Positions 7,426-14,574 of a DNA stretch of 23,119 nucleotides are shown here, piece by piece (within the stretch, counting starts at the first letter, position 1; every line of letters begins with the position of its first letter). The DNA lies in NCBI GenBank assembly GCA_904420055.1, contig CAJFTV010000041.1:1-23119 (forward strand), given 5' to 3'. The translations under genes and the position numbers were made by a program. This DNA is from Candidatus Alloscillospira gallinarum. GTDB lineage: Bacteria; Bacillota; Clostridia; Oscillospirales; Oscillospiraceae. The notes beneath the pieces are model-generated. The model searched no databases and was not told where the DNA came from. It saw only the letters and a program-made list of their open reading frames with translations.

Positions 7426-7791
7426 TCAGCTGTTGTGTACAGAAAACTCTACCACTATTCCGTCCGGGTCCAAAACAGTAAAATACTTGGGTTTAGGAGC
7501 CACATCTGTTATTTCAGACGGGGAATACCCCAGCTCCTCCGCCCTCGCACGCAATACTTCAAGGCCCTCAACGGCGGCGTAGCTCATAACCATTCCCTTT
7601 GTCTCCACCTTCTCACCGCGGGATAACTCAATAAGCTCCAGCATCGTCTCTCCCTCACCGTTTGAGAGAAAGGCAATTCTGCCGGCTTCCAGCTTCATCT
7701 CGTTTACCACTTTCAACCCAACCAGCTTCTCATAAAAATCCAGCGACTTCTCAATGTCCCGCACCATGATTGTAATATAGTTCAGTTTCAT
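7426..7791 (-). CDS. VOC (glyoxalase/bleomycin-resistance) fold protein
   Basis: This 121-residue protein belongs to the vicinal oxygen chelate superfamily, whose members include glyoxalase I, dioxygenases and antibiotic-binding proteins. It opens MKLNYITIMVRDIEKSLDFY, the usual first beta strand and helix, and closes with KYFTVLDPDGIVVEF, the last strand with a glutamate at the metal-ligand position. The usual first histidine ligand is replaced by asparagine (N4), and the third ligand region (GMVMSYAAV) lacks histidine, so metal binding may be lost or changed. The specific substrate cannot be predicted. AAAGGAG lies 9 nt before the ATG. It is a single-gene unit with its own terminator, between the atp operon and the padR module. 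Confidence 0.85.
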   Translation of the reverse strand: MKLNYITIMVRDIEKSLDFYEKLVGLKVVNEMKLEAGRIAFLSNGEGETMLELIELSRGEKVETKGMVMSYAAVEGLEVLRARAEELGYSPSEITDVAPKPKYFTVLDPDGIVVEFSVHNS

Positions 7792-7830
7792 ATTAAACAG
7801 CTCCTTTTCTTAATTTCCTCACCGCAAAAA

Positions 7831-7862
7831 GCAGGGTGTATTTCAATGGTAACACACCCTGC
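7831..7862 (-). terminator. Intrinsic terminator of the padR-DUF1700-DUF4097 operon
   Basis: GCAGGGTGT (7831-7839) pairs with ACACCCTGC (7854-7862). On the minus strand a TTTTT run (complement of 7826-7830) follows. It ends transcription 17 bp past the DUF4097 stop codon. Confidence 0.8.
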
Positions 7863-7878
7863 CCTATAAATCCATATT

Positions 7879-8796
7879 TTACTTAATGAATGTGATATCT
7901 ATATCTCCCATGTCTGTTTTTACGGTTAATTCCTTCTCCCCGCCCGGCAGCGACTCCGGCAGGCTGTTTTCACCAAGGTCAGTATACGAGCTCACAGTAA
8001 AGTCTCTAAGTTCACCGTTAATACTGCCGCTTATCTCGCCAAGGCTGGTCTCAAGCTCCGTGACAGAGCCAGGCTCAAAGCCGTTTATACTTATGTCGCC
8101 GTTGTCTGTGCCTATATTAGTTTCCCCAGATACCTGCACACCGTTCAGAGTAATCTCTCCATTATCACTTTTGGCTGTCAAGTGCTCTGCGCTTACATTT
8201 CCGATGTCGATATTGCCGTTGGCAGTCCCCATGGCAAGCTCTCCGTCCAATACTACATTTTCAGCCTGAATGCCGCCATTTGCCGTGTTGGCTCTCAAAG
8301 CTCCGGCCACCGTTAAATCTCTGAAGCTTACCTCTCCATTGTCAGCAGTAACTTCAATACCGGACGACGATATTTCCCTTACGTCCACTTTTCCTGTATT
8401 AGTATAAGCATATATGCTGCCGGTATATCCCTCCGGAATCATCACCGTTACATCGTGGCTTTCAAATCGGAAGTTAAAAATCCGCTCGTACCATTCATAA
8501 TGCACCGTTTTCTCTATTGTGAGCGTATTTCCGTCCGTCACGCTGTATGTCTCATTTTCGCTTTCCCAGCAAACGAGGTGTATCATGCCGTCCTCCGAGG
8601 GGAGAATGTCTATATCGCTTACGTCATCTTTTATTACTATGTCCTGATTTGTACTCTCAAAGCTCTCCCGGCGCTCTGTATATTCCGAGTCAGTGGAAAG
8701 CTTTTTCATATCCCACCCGGCGGCTCCAAATGCAGCTGTAAATACAATCAGCCCCACAGCTATTATTACAGAGCCTATAATCGTGAGTTTTTTCAT
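7879..8796 (-). CDS. DUF4097-family membrane-anchored repeat protein
   Basis: This 305-residue protein has a single N-terminal membrane helix (about 5-26, LTIIGSVIIAVGLIVFTAAF) that may act as signal anchor, so most of the chain should face outside. From about residue 135 it is built of roughly 20-residue repeats centred on an NG(E/N/D)(I/V) turn: DNGEV, ANGGI, ANGNI, DNGEI, DNGDI, LGEI and MGDI. This is the regular beta-helix pattern of DUF4097 proteins. The family has no firmly established function; in Bacillota it is often found with PadR and DUF1700 proteins, as here. The start is the ATG at 8796, with AGGAGGGGG just upstream and ATGA overlap with the DUF1700 stop; the open frame extends further upstream but only within the DUF1700 gene. 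Confidence 0.88.
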   Translation of the reverse strand: MKKLTIIGSVIIAVGLIVFTAAFGAAGWDMKKLSTDSEYTERRESFESTNQDIVIKDDVSDIDILPSEDGMIHLVCWESENETYSVTDGNTLTIEKTVHYEWYERIFNFRFESHDVTVMIPEGYTGSIYAYTNTGKVDVREISSSGIEVTADNGEVSFRDLTVAGALRANTANGGIQAENVVLDGELAMGTANGNIDIGNVSAEHLTAKSDNGEITLNGVQVSGETNIGTDNGDISINGFEPGSVTELETSLGEISGSINGELRDFTVSSYTDLGENSLPESLPGGEKELTVKTDMGDIDITFIK

Positions 8797-9404
8797 CTTG
8801 CCCCCTCCTTTCCTTTGCCTGAAATTACTGATTTTTTGACCTTTCTCATAAGCATCACCGTAAGTCCCGCAATCTTTTTGCAGAGTCTGGCAAGAGGAAA
8901 CAGCAGTACAAGGAACAGCCCTCCGCAGACAAGTCCTGCACCTAAAATTGCCGCCCCCTGTATGGCCTGGGCGTTCACAATATATATTACGCCAACTCCC
9001 AGACCGCCAATACACGAGGCCGCCAATGCCGCAGCCGCCGCCCATATGGATACGATTACCGCCCACACGCACACATATACAGCCAGGATTACAATGACAA
9101 ACGCCAGAAGCAGCGGCAGCCATACCGGTGAACCGCATATGGCAAGGGCAATCCAAACTCCGGAGCTTTTCCTGCTCTTTTTTATCCGTCCGTTTACTAT
9201 TGATACAAGGGACATCTCACTGACAACCTGATTTACAATGTCGTCAATACTGCCGAGACTTTCTACCGCTTCTGCCTCAGTCATGCCGTCCTCAACTCTG
9301 TCGTCTATGCTCTCCTCATAGTAAGACAGTATGTTCGCGGCCTCTGTCTCTCCGAGGCCCCCAATCCTCCGGGAGAGCTCATTTAAAAATTCCCTTTTAT
9401 TCAT
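8793..9404 (-). CDS. DUF1700 (HAAS-domain) membrane protein
   Basis: This 203-residue protein has an N-terminal helical HAAS-type domain (EFLNELSRRIGGLGETEAAN and YYEESIDDRVEDGMTEAEAV, about 5-50), followed by hydrophobic membrane segments (about 83-110, 113-140, 146-170). The family is commonly encoded between a PadR regulator and a DUF4097 protein, exactly as seen here, and is thought to act as a membrane partner in envelope stress or envelope sensing. Its start overlaps the padR stop by 8 bp and its stop overlaps the DUF4097 start by 4 bp, so the three are made together. Confidence 0.88.
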   Translation of the reverse strand: MNKREFLNELSRRIGGLGETEAANILSYYEESIDDRVEDGMTEAEAVESLGSIDDIVNQVVSEMSLVSIVNGRIKKSRKSSGVWIALAICGSPVWLPLLLAFVIVILAVYVCVWAVIVSIWAAAAALAASCIGGLGVGVIYIVNAQAIQGAAILGAGLVCGGLFLVLLFPLARLCKKIAGLTVMLMRKVKKSVISGKGKEGAR

Positions 9405-9714
9405 TTTCCGAACCTCCCATTATAAAGTCAACCACTCTCATAACCTCTTTCCACTCTTCTTTAAATTCACCAATCCGCCTGTGGCCGTCATCGGTTATAC
9501 GGTAATACTTCCTGAGCCTTCCATTGTGCTCAACGCTGCGGGCTTCCACAAACTTTCCCGCCTCAAGCCGCCGCAAAATCGGGTACAGCGTGGACTCCGA
9601 TATTTCAATATAAGGAGATATATCCCTTATTATCTTATACCCATAGGAGTCTCCGGAGGCCAGCGCCGTTAAAACACAGGCCTCAAGCAGGCCGCGTTTT
9701 ATCTGTATATCCAC
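9397..9714 (-). CDS. PadR-family transcriptional regulator
   Basis: This 105-residue protein is a PadR-type winged-helix repressor. It begins MDIQIKRGLLEACVLTAL, followed by GDSYGYKIIRDI and SESTLYPILRRLEAGKFVEA, the recognition helix and wing of the family, then NGRLRKYYRITDDGHRRI. It lacks a long C-terminal dimerisation domain, as usual for the short PadR class. Translation starts at GTG (9714-9712) with AGGAGG 7 nt upstream. It is the first gene of an operon with DUF1700 and DUF4097 and lies just downstream of a promoter that overlaps a perfect inverted repeat, so it probably represses its own operon. Confidence 0.92.
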   Translation of the reverse strand: MDIQIKRGLLEACVLTALASGDSYGYKIIRDISPYIEISESTLYPILRRLEAGKFVEARSVEHNGRLRKYYRITDDGHRRIGEFKEEWKEVMRVVDFIMGGSENE

Positions 9715-9735
9715 TTCAATACCTCCTAACGCATT

Positions 9736-9766
9736 ATACTATATATCACATAGTATTGTGTGTCAA
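9736..9766 (-). promoter_or_regulatory. padR operon promoter with overlapping operator
   Basis: On the minus strand TTGACA (9766-9761) is followed after 17 nt by TATAGT (9743-9738), a near-consensus sigma-A promoter. An inverted repeat ATACTAT-N7-ATAGTAT (9736-9742 and 9750-9756) covers the -10 box and part of the spacer. A PadR dimer bound there would block RNA polymerase. That PadR is the binder is inferred from position. Confidence 0.75.
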
Positions 9767-9786
9767 GGGGTATTGGCAAAAAAATT

Positions 9787-9818
9787 ACAGCGGAACTGGA
9801 AAGCTCCTGTTCCGCTGT
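9787..9818 (-). terminator. Intrinsic terminator of the DUF368 gene
   Basis: ACAGCGGAAC (9787-9796) pairs with GTTCCGCTGT (9809-9818). On the minus strand the stem leads into AATTTTTTT (complement of 9778-9786). It lies 16 bp past the DUF368 stop codon. Confidence 0.88.
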
Positions 9819-9833
9819 GAAACACATTTATAA

Positions 9834-10691
9834 TTATTCTCCCGCAGGTTCCTCTTTATCTTTTGCCGGTTTGTTGAAAAATATCGCGCATACAAATCCC
9901 ACGACCGCACAGGCCAGGGAGATGAGCGCACCGCTCACGGATATGTACTGCACCGGAATTATTACCGCAGTGGACGCAATTACAATACCTATTACGCAGA
10001 AAGAGGCCTGTGAAAAAAAGCGCTCAAAAAGCCGGTTTATTATCTTTGCCATCAGGAGGATTGTACCCGCAAGTCCTATACACCATGGAATTATTACCCC
10101 CATGTCCAGCGAGGCAATGCCCGCGGTCATAGGCATATAAAGCCCCAGAGACATCAGTATGGACGACGATGTCATTCCGGGCACCACTATGCTGAGACCC
10201 CAGAAAATCCCGCAGACAAGATACCACCAAGCATTCGGTTCAATACAACTTCCGGCATTTCCAATGCGGACGGCGATAAGAATTGAAAACAGCACTGCAA
10301 ACCCTATAATAAGCGAGGGAATATCTCCACGGCTCTTGCCGTGCTTTACTGCGTCTCCAAACATTGACGGCAGCGTGCCGGCGATAAGCCCGATAAAAAG
10401 ACAGGTTGCGTATAACTCGTACTTTACAAATATTACATCTAACACCTTTGCAAACAGGAAAAATCCCAGTATCCCGCTCAGCATAACGGGAATAAACATC
10501 TTGTAATAGCGCCTGAGCGTTTTAAACGGGTGGGCAAACAGAGCCATCATGGGCCTGTAAATTCCAAATATTACGCACAGCACCCCGCCGCTTACACCGG
10601 GAAGTATTCCTCCCCCGCCGATTAGTATACCGCAGAGTATATAACGCAGCACTGTGCGCACCGTGTATTTTCCTTCTGTGATGTTAACCAT
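9834..10691 (-). CDS. popT: DUF368 membrane protein, PopT-type polyprenyl-phosphate transporter
   Basis: This 285-residue polytopic membrane protein has the DUF368 signatures GGILPGVSGGVLCVIFGIY (about 28-46) and a second, related half with LSIVVPGMTSSSILMSLGLY (about 165-184), which suggests an internal two-fold repeat. DUF368 proteins were identified as PopT, one of two families that return undecaprenyl phosphate to the inner leaflet of the membrane for reuse in peptidoglycan and other envelope polymers. About eight hydrophobic segments can be seen. The start at 10691 has only a weak GGGG upstream. It lies 88 bp downstream of a SAM methyltransferase gene on the same strand with no terminator between, so it may share a transcript with it. 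A terminator follows it. Confidence 0.85.
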   Translation of the reverse strand: MVNITEGKYTVRTVLRYILCGILIGGGGILPGVSGGVLCVIFGIYRPMMALFAHPFKTLRRYYKMFIPVMLSGILGFFLFAKVLDVIFVKYELYATCLFIGLIAGTLPSMFGDAVKHGKSRGDIPSLIIGFAVLFSILIAVRIGNAGSCIEPNAWWYLVCGIFWGLSIVVPGMTSSSILMSLGLYMPMTAGIASLDMGVIIPWCIGLAGTILLMAKIINRLFERFFSQASFCVIGIVIASTAVIIPVQYISVSGALISLACAVVGFVCAIFFNKPAKDKEEPAGE

Positions 10692-10779
10692 GGATACCCC
10701 ACTAAATACTTACAATTAAATAAATGTATTTTAATATTACATTATATTTGTAGTAATTAAAAGGCCCTTCCCTATAATT

Positions 10780-11505
10780 TTAATCAATCTTAATACTCAG
10801 CATCACAAGTTTTTTGTCACAGGGCAGGTAATACTTAAATTTATCTGATTTTATTTTCTTCATGTGCCCGTCCAAATACTGCCATATATTTTCCGAGGGC
10901 TCGTCCCTGTCGTAGTGCCGCATAAAGTCCCAGGCCTCCTCCCGGCTCTCAAACACCTGACCAAAGGGCGCTGTAAAAAAGTCCGCCACAAAGTCCACTT
11001 CTCTGTCCGACAGGAATTTAATATCGTCCATAAAATATGTCTCCTTGCCGGTCCTGCCCGACATGGAAAAGCTGCGCCGGCTCGTGGCGTTTTCAATGAA
11101 AAACAGGTTCTTTCCCCACTTCTCCGCTTTCTCATAAAAATGTCGTATCCCGCCGGCAAGGCAGAACACCATGGCGTCGTACTTTTTCTCCGGCTCCTCC
11201 ATAAACTCGAAGTCACCGCAGACAGGGTGTATATTGCTTATGCCCCGCTCACCTATGACGCTTTTTAAGTATTCAATGGGTTTTCTGTTCAAATCCACCG
11301 CCGTAATTTCCCCGCAGTCTCCGGCGAGACAGAGCGACAGCGCGCCCGTACCGCAGCCCACATCGCATACCGTCGGCTTTTCCGGCAGCTTTTCCATCAT
11401 CTTCTCCGCAACTACACGGTGGAAAGAGCCGTATTCGACGGCATTGACATACCACTTAAGGCTCTTGTCGTCCCAGGCGTACAGTCTCTCTCTTCCGCTG
11501 CTCAT
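10780..11505 (-). CDS. Class I SAM-dependent methyltransferase, coupled to xdhC
   Basis: This 241-residue protein has the SAM-binding motif I VCDVGCGTG (46-54), motif II ITAVDLN and an acidic strand VCGDFEF, a normal Rossmann-fold methyltransferase core. The second half (about 120-241) is not recognisable and includes an aromatic, charged segment. The methyl acceptor is unknown. Its start overlaps the xdhC stop by 4 bp (TCAT at 11502-11505), so the two genes are probably translated together and may act on the same molybdo- or tungstoenzyme pathway. A different methyltransferase opens the divergent operon at 12777. Confidence 0.85.
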   Translation of the reverse strand: MSSGRERLYAWDDKSLKWYVNAVEYGSFHRVVAEKMMEKLPEKPTVCDVGCGTGALSLCLAGDCGEITAVDLNRKPIEYLKSVIGERGISNIHPVCGDFEFMEEPEKKYDAMVFCLAGGIRHFYEKAEKWGKNLFFIENATSRRSFSMSGRTGKETYFMDDIKFLSDREVDFVADFFTAPFGQVFESREEAWDFMRHYDRDEPSENIWQYLDGHMKKIKSDKFKYYLPCDKKLVMLSIKID

Positions 11506-12539
11506 TTATCCTTCGCCTTTGTCTCCATTATGATTTCGGCCATAATGGAAACGGCAATCTCCGCCGGTGTCTCCGCCCCGATAGTAAGTCCTATGGGGCA
11601 CTTTACCTTTCTAAGCTCTTCCATAGGTATGCCGTTTTCCTCATTCAGGCGCCTGTACAGGTTGTCCCGCTTTGTCTTGCTGCCTATCATTCCCAGATAA
11701 AACCGCGGCTTTCCCATGGCCCATTTAAGCACCGTCTTGTCATGGGCGTGGCCACGGGTTATTATGAGGATATAGCTTCTCCCGTCAGTCTCAAAGTCCG
11801 GCATAGTGTCAAAGCTGTCTATGGCAAAAGTCTCACAGCCGGGAAAGCGCTCCGGATTTGCATACTCTGCCCTGTCGTCCACAACCGTGACCTTAAAGCC
11901 GAGGTTGACGGCGAGCTTTGCCACCTCGTAAGACACATGTCCGCCGCCGAATATGTACATTTTACCTGTGGGGTTAATCTCGTGAATCACATACTCCACA
12001 TTCTCCGCCGAGTCGCCGTGCACCGCAACTCTCACCGGGTTCAAAAGCATCTGTCTGTCCAGCCCCGGACACCCTTCAAAGTCTCCGGTCAGCACTCCCC
12101 CGGAGTTTACACAACAGCTGAATTTTCCGCCGGAGGGCGTATTCTCATATATGTAGAAAATCCAAGCCCTTTTGCCAAGGCTCTCAGCTTCCGCGGCGGC
12201 ACGGAACACCTTTTTCATGTTTTCATCGCCACCGGATATGCCGGCAACCAAAACGCGGCATGCCCCGCCGCATATCATGTCCGAGGGGATATTTGAATTC
12301 GCGTACATGTCAATCTCGCACACCCTGGCCGTATGGCACGGCATTACCTCTTTTCTGGCTGTCTCAATTATCTCGGCCTCCATAAGTCCGCCGCCTATTG
12401 TGGCAAAAATGGAGTCCTCCCGTATTATCATCATGGACCCCTCTCCGCGGGGTGTTGAGCCGTCGCCGGAGAGTATAACCGCAAATCCAAAGCTCTCTCC
12501 TCTGTTTAAAAGCTCCAAGCCATATTCAAACACTGTCAT
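11502..12539 (-). CDS. XdhC/CoxI-family molybdoenzyme maturation factor
   Basis: XdhC-type proteins bind the molybdenum cofactor and help sulfurate and insert it into xanthine dehydrogenase-type enzymes. This 345-residue protein has the N-terminal XdhC domain with GDGSTPRGEGSMM (about 25-37) and the IGGG turn (48-51), and a C-terminal Rossmann domain with MYIFGGGHVSYEVAKLA (about 193-209) and GMIGSKTKRDNLY (about 284-296), followed by CPIGLTIGAETPAEIA. Start choice: AGGTG lies 7 nt before ATG 12539-12537, while an earlier ATG at 12554 has no ribosome binding site, so I use the later one. It diverges from the methyltransferase operon across a 237-bp gap. No xanthine dehydrogenase-type catalytic subunit is in the window; the only catalytic candidate is the AOR-type enzyme at 18327. 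Confidence 0.88.
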   Translation of the reverse strand: MTVFEYGLELLNRGESFGFAVILSGDGSTPRGEGSMMIIREDSIFATIGGGLMEAEIIETARKEVMPCHTARVCEIDMYANSNIPSDMICGGACRVLVAGISGGDENMKKVFRAAAEAESLGKRAWIFYIYENTPSGGKFSCCVNSGGVLTGDFEGCPGLDRQMLLNPVRVAVHGDSAENVEYVIHEINPTGKMYIFGGGHVSYEVAKLAVNLGFKVTVVDDRAEYANPERFPGCETFAIDSFDTMPDFETDGRSYILIITRGHAHDKTVLKWAMGKPRFYLGMIGSKTKRDNLYRRLNEENGIPMEELRKVKCPIGLTIGAETPAEIAVSIMAEIIMETKAKDK

Positions 12540-12573
12540 GATACCGCACCTCATAAAAGTAATTTTTTTATGT

Positions 12574-12602
12574 ATTATAACAGTTTATATCCCGTCAAAC
12601 AA
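12574..12602 (-). promoter_or_regulatory. Candidate leftward promoter of xdhC
   Basis: On the minus strand TTGTTT (12602-12597) is followed after 17 nt by a perfect TATAAT (12579-12574). It is the closest promoter-like pair upstream of the xdhC start. The -35 box matches consensus weakly. Confidence 0.45.
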
Positions 12603-12674
12603 CTATAATGTGTAATTTGTCGTTTGAACATACACAAAAACGAAAATTTTTACCGAAGTCGTCCCTTTTAATAT

Positions 12675-12714
12675 CATGCTCTGCATGGTAAAATGAGACA
12701 TGTATAATCATTAT
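12675..12714 (+). promoter_or_regulatory. Candidate rightward promoter region of the AOR operon
   Basis: TATAAT (12703-12708) precedes the methyltransferase gene start by 70 bp. The -35 region is not clear. An imperfect palindrome CATGC-TCT-GCATG (12675-12687) lies where the -35 box would be, and ATAAT-C-ATTAT (12704-12714) overlaps the -10 box. These are possible operator sites for a regulator encoded elsewhere. Confidence 0.4.
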
Positions 12715-12776
12715 GGATTACTGCATTACGGCAAAACCCGTAAAACTACCTGATTTGATTACCAAAGGAGACTGTT

Positions 12777-13337
12777 ATGCAGCGCCACCCAAACGGAGAA
12801 ACAATGACCCTTGACCTTTTAAAGCGCGCAGGTTTTTCACCCGGAGCACGCATCCTCGACCTTGGCGCCGGAGACGGTGACACTGTACGGCTTATGCGGG
12901 GTATCGGGCTTTTGGCAGAGGGAGTTGACCTGGCCCCCGGTACCGACGTCGCCAAAGGAGATATCCTGAACCTTCCCTATGAGGACGGAACCTTTGACGG
13001 AGCAATAGCCGAGTGCGTTTTCTCTGTCTGCGGCGATACGCTGTCCGCTTTTCGTGAGGCGTACCGGGTTTTAAAATCCGGGGGCAATCTCATTTTATCT
13101 GACGTTTACCTGCCAAAGGGCGGCAACGCGGCCATGTCACTGCCATATCCCGCGGACAGGCCCGGCTGGGAAAAGACGGGAGAGGGCTTCTGCCTTACAG
13201 AATTTACCGACTTTACCAGTGTCTGGACTGACTACATCTTAGACTGTGTGTGGCACGGCATTGACATAGGCGACTGCGGCTACTTCACCCGTGGTGAGAA
13301 ATTCGGGTATTTCGGTTCCTTATGGATTAAAAAATAA
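12777..13337 (+). CDS. Class I SAM-dependent methyltransferase (TrsM-like)
   Basis: This 186-residue methyltransferase has motif I ILDLGAGDGD (26-35), an acidic strand EGVDLAPG at about 48-55, NLPYEDGTFDGAIAECV and the LKSGGNLILSDVY strand. This is the fold of UbiE-type small-molecule or cofactor methyltransferases. It opens the rightward operon with nucleotidyltransferase, radical SAM and AMP-ligase-like genes. From memory this matches the family called DVU_1556/TrsM in such gene sets; I could not check this. The AECVFSVCGD segment (79-88) holds two cysteines near the expected acceptor pocket. AAAGGAG lies 6 nt before the ATG. Confidence 0.85.
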   Translation: MQRHPNGETMTLDLLKRAGFSPGARILDLGAGDGDTVRLMRGIGLLAEGVDLAPGTDVAKGDILNLPYEDGTFDGAIAECVFSVCGDTLSAFREAYRVLKSGGNLILSDVYLPKGGNAAMSLPYPADRPGWEKTGEGFCLTEFTDFTSVWTDYILDCVWHGIDIGDCGYFTRGEKFGYFGSLWIKK

Positions 13338-13358
13338 TTTATACAGGGTATTTAAGTT

Positions 13359-14444
13359 ATGAAAATTTCCGGAATTATTACAGCGGCGGGACTGTCCTCC
13401 CGCATGGGGGATTTCAAGCCCCTTATGGAGATAAACGGCTTTCCAATGATTGAGCTCACCGTGCAGAGCCTTATAAATGCCGGAATTGAGGACATCTGCG
13501 TCGTGACAGGCCACCGCGGAGATGAGGTGGAGGCGGCGCTCTCCCATAAAGGAGTGCGCTTTGCCAGAAATTCAAATCCGGAGGCCACGGACATGCTGAC
13601 ATCTGTAAAGTTAGGCCTTTGCCGCGTACTTGACAGCGACGGATTTTTCCTCCTGCCCGGCGACATGCCCCTTATCCGGCCAAAAACCATCGCCGGTGTC
13701 CTTTCCGCGGCGTTTGGCGGAGCCGGTCCTATGATAATCCCCACACTGTGCGGCAAAAACGCCCACCCACCCCTGATTTTAAAGGATTGCTATGATAAAA
13801 TCCTCGGTTTTGACGGCGAAGGTGGAATTCCTGCCGCACTTGAGGGAGTGAACAAAGTACATATTGAGACGGACGACCAGCTCTCCCGGCTTGACGCGGA
13901 CTACCGGGAGGACATTGCAAAGCTGCGGGAATGTGCAAAAAAGGTGACGGGCATCTCCCCGGCAGAATGTGAAAAGCTGTATGACGAGGCCAGCCTGCTC
14001 CCCAATATCCGGGAACACTGCCGCGCCGTGGGAGAGCTGTCTGAGCATATGGCCCGGTCCCTTACCGGCTGCGGCTATGCCCTGGATATTCCTCTGTGCC
14101 GCGCCGCCGGCATGCTCCACGACATTTTGAGGACAGAGAAAATGCACAGCCGTGCCGGAGCGGATTTTCTCCTCGCCCGCGGATACGACGCCATAAGCAA
14201 AATTGTCCGCCGCCACATGACATTTGATGGTCTTCCCCTCGACTTTGACGAGTTCACCGTGGTGTGCCTTGCCGACAAGCTTGTCTCCGGAACAAAGCGC
14301 GTGTCCGTATTTGAGCGGTACGCGCCGGCAGAAGAAAAGTATGCCCCCGGCACCGAAATCGGCGACAGAGTACGCCGTGACTGCGGCCACGGCTTTTCAC
14401 TGTATGCAAAGTATGTAGAGCTCACCGGCGAGTGCCTGTGCTGA
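13359..14444 (+). CDS. MobA/MocA-like nucleotidyltransferase fused to an HD domain
   Basis: The N-terminal half (1 to about 190) is a MobA-like NTP transferase: AAGLSSRMGDFK (9-20) is the nucleotide-binding signature, and LPGDMP (99-104) carries the metal-binding aspartate. In molybdenum hydroxylase systems, MocA of this class attaches CMP to molybdopterin to make MCD. The C-terminal half (about 200-361) is an HD phosphohydrolase-type domain with H220, the HD pair H254-D255 (AAGMLHDIL), H263 and H286. The protein thus pairs a nucleotide-adding domain with a domain that usually removes phosphate groups. From memory it fits the DVU_1551 family. It lies 21 bp downstream of the methyltransferase gene, in the same unit. 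Confidence 0.85.
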   Translation: MKISGIITAAGLSSRMGDFKPLMEINGFPMIELTVQSLINAGIEDICVVTGHRGDEVEAALSHKGVRFARNSNPEATDMLTSVKLGLCRVLDSDGFFLLPGDMPLIRPKTIAGVLSAAFGGAGPMIIPTLCGKNAHPPLILKDCYDKILGFDGEGGIPAALEGVNKVHIETDDQLSRLDADYREDIAKLRECAKKVTGISPAECEKLYDEASLLPNIREHCRAVGELSEHMARSLTGCGYALDIPLCRAAGMLHDILRTEKMHSRAGADFLLARGYDAISKIVRRHMTFDGLPLDFDEFTVVCLADKLVSGTKRVSVFERYAPAEEKYAPGTEIGDRVRRDCGHGFSLYAKYVELTGECLC

Positions 14445-14478
14445 ATTCTTTGAGTTCTGTATTTGTTCAGCTATTCAT

Positions 14479-14507
14479 GTGCCGCCGTATATGTGCAGGC
14501 GGCGCAC
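14479..14507 (+). repeat. Intercistronic stem-loop
   Basis: GTGCCGCC (14479-14486) can pair with GGCGGCGCAC (14498-14507) with a 2-nt bulge. It lies in the gap between the nucleotidyltransferase and radical SAM genes, just upstream of a second hairpin. It may mark an RNA processing or stability site, though no direct evidence is visible. Confidence 0.5.
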
Positions 14508-14509
14508 AC

Positions 14510-14564
14510 AAAATCTCACACGCCGCAGGCGGAGATTTTACCCGGATTGTGCGGCAGATTGGAG
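14510..14564 (+). promoter_or_regulatory. Hairpin leader of the radical SAM gene (copy A)
   Basis: AAAATCTC (14510-14517) pairs with GAGATTTT (14532-14539). Inside it CGCC (14521-14524) pairs with GGCG (14528-14531) around a GCA loop, leaving an ACA bulge. After 16 nt comes AGATTGGAG (14556-14564), the ribosome binding site of the radical SAM gene. The same arms and the same downstream motif occur in front of the HAD gene (17077-17142), so this is a repeated leader element rather than a chance hairpin. It could act as an attenuator or translation switch; a plain processing site is the simpler alternative. Confidence 0.6.
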
Positions 14565-14574
14565 TATTGCTCAT

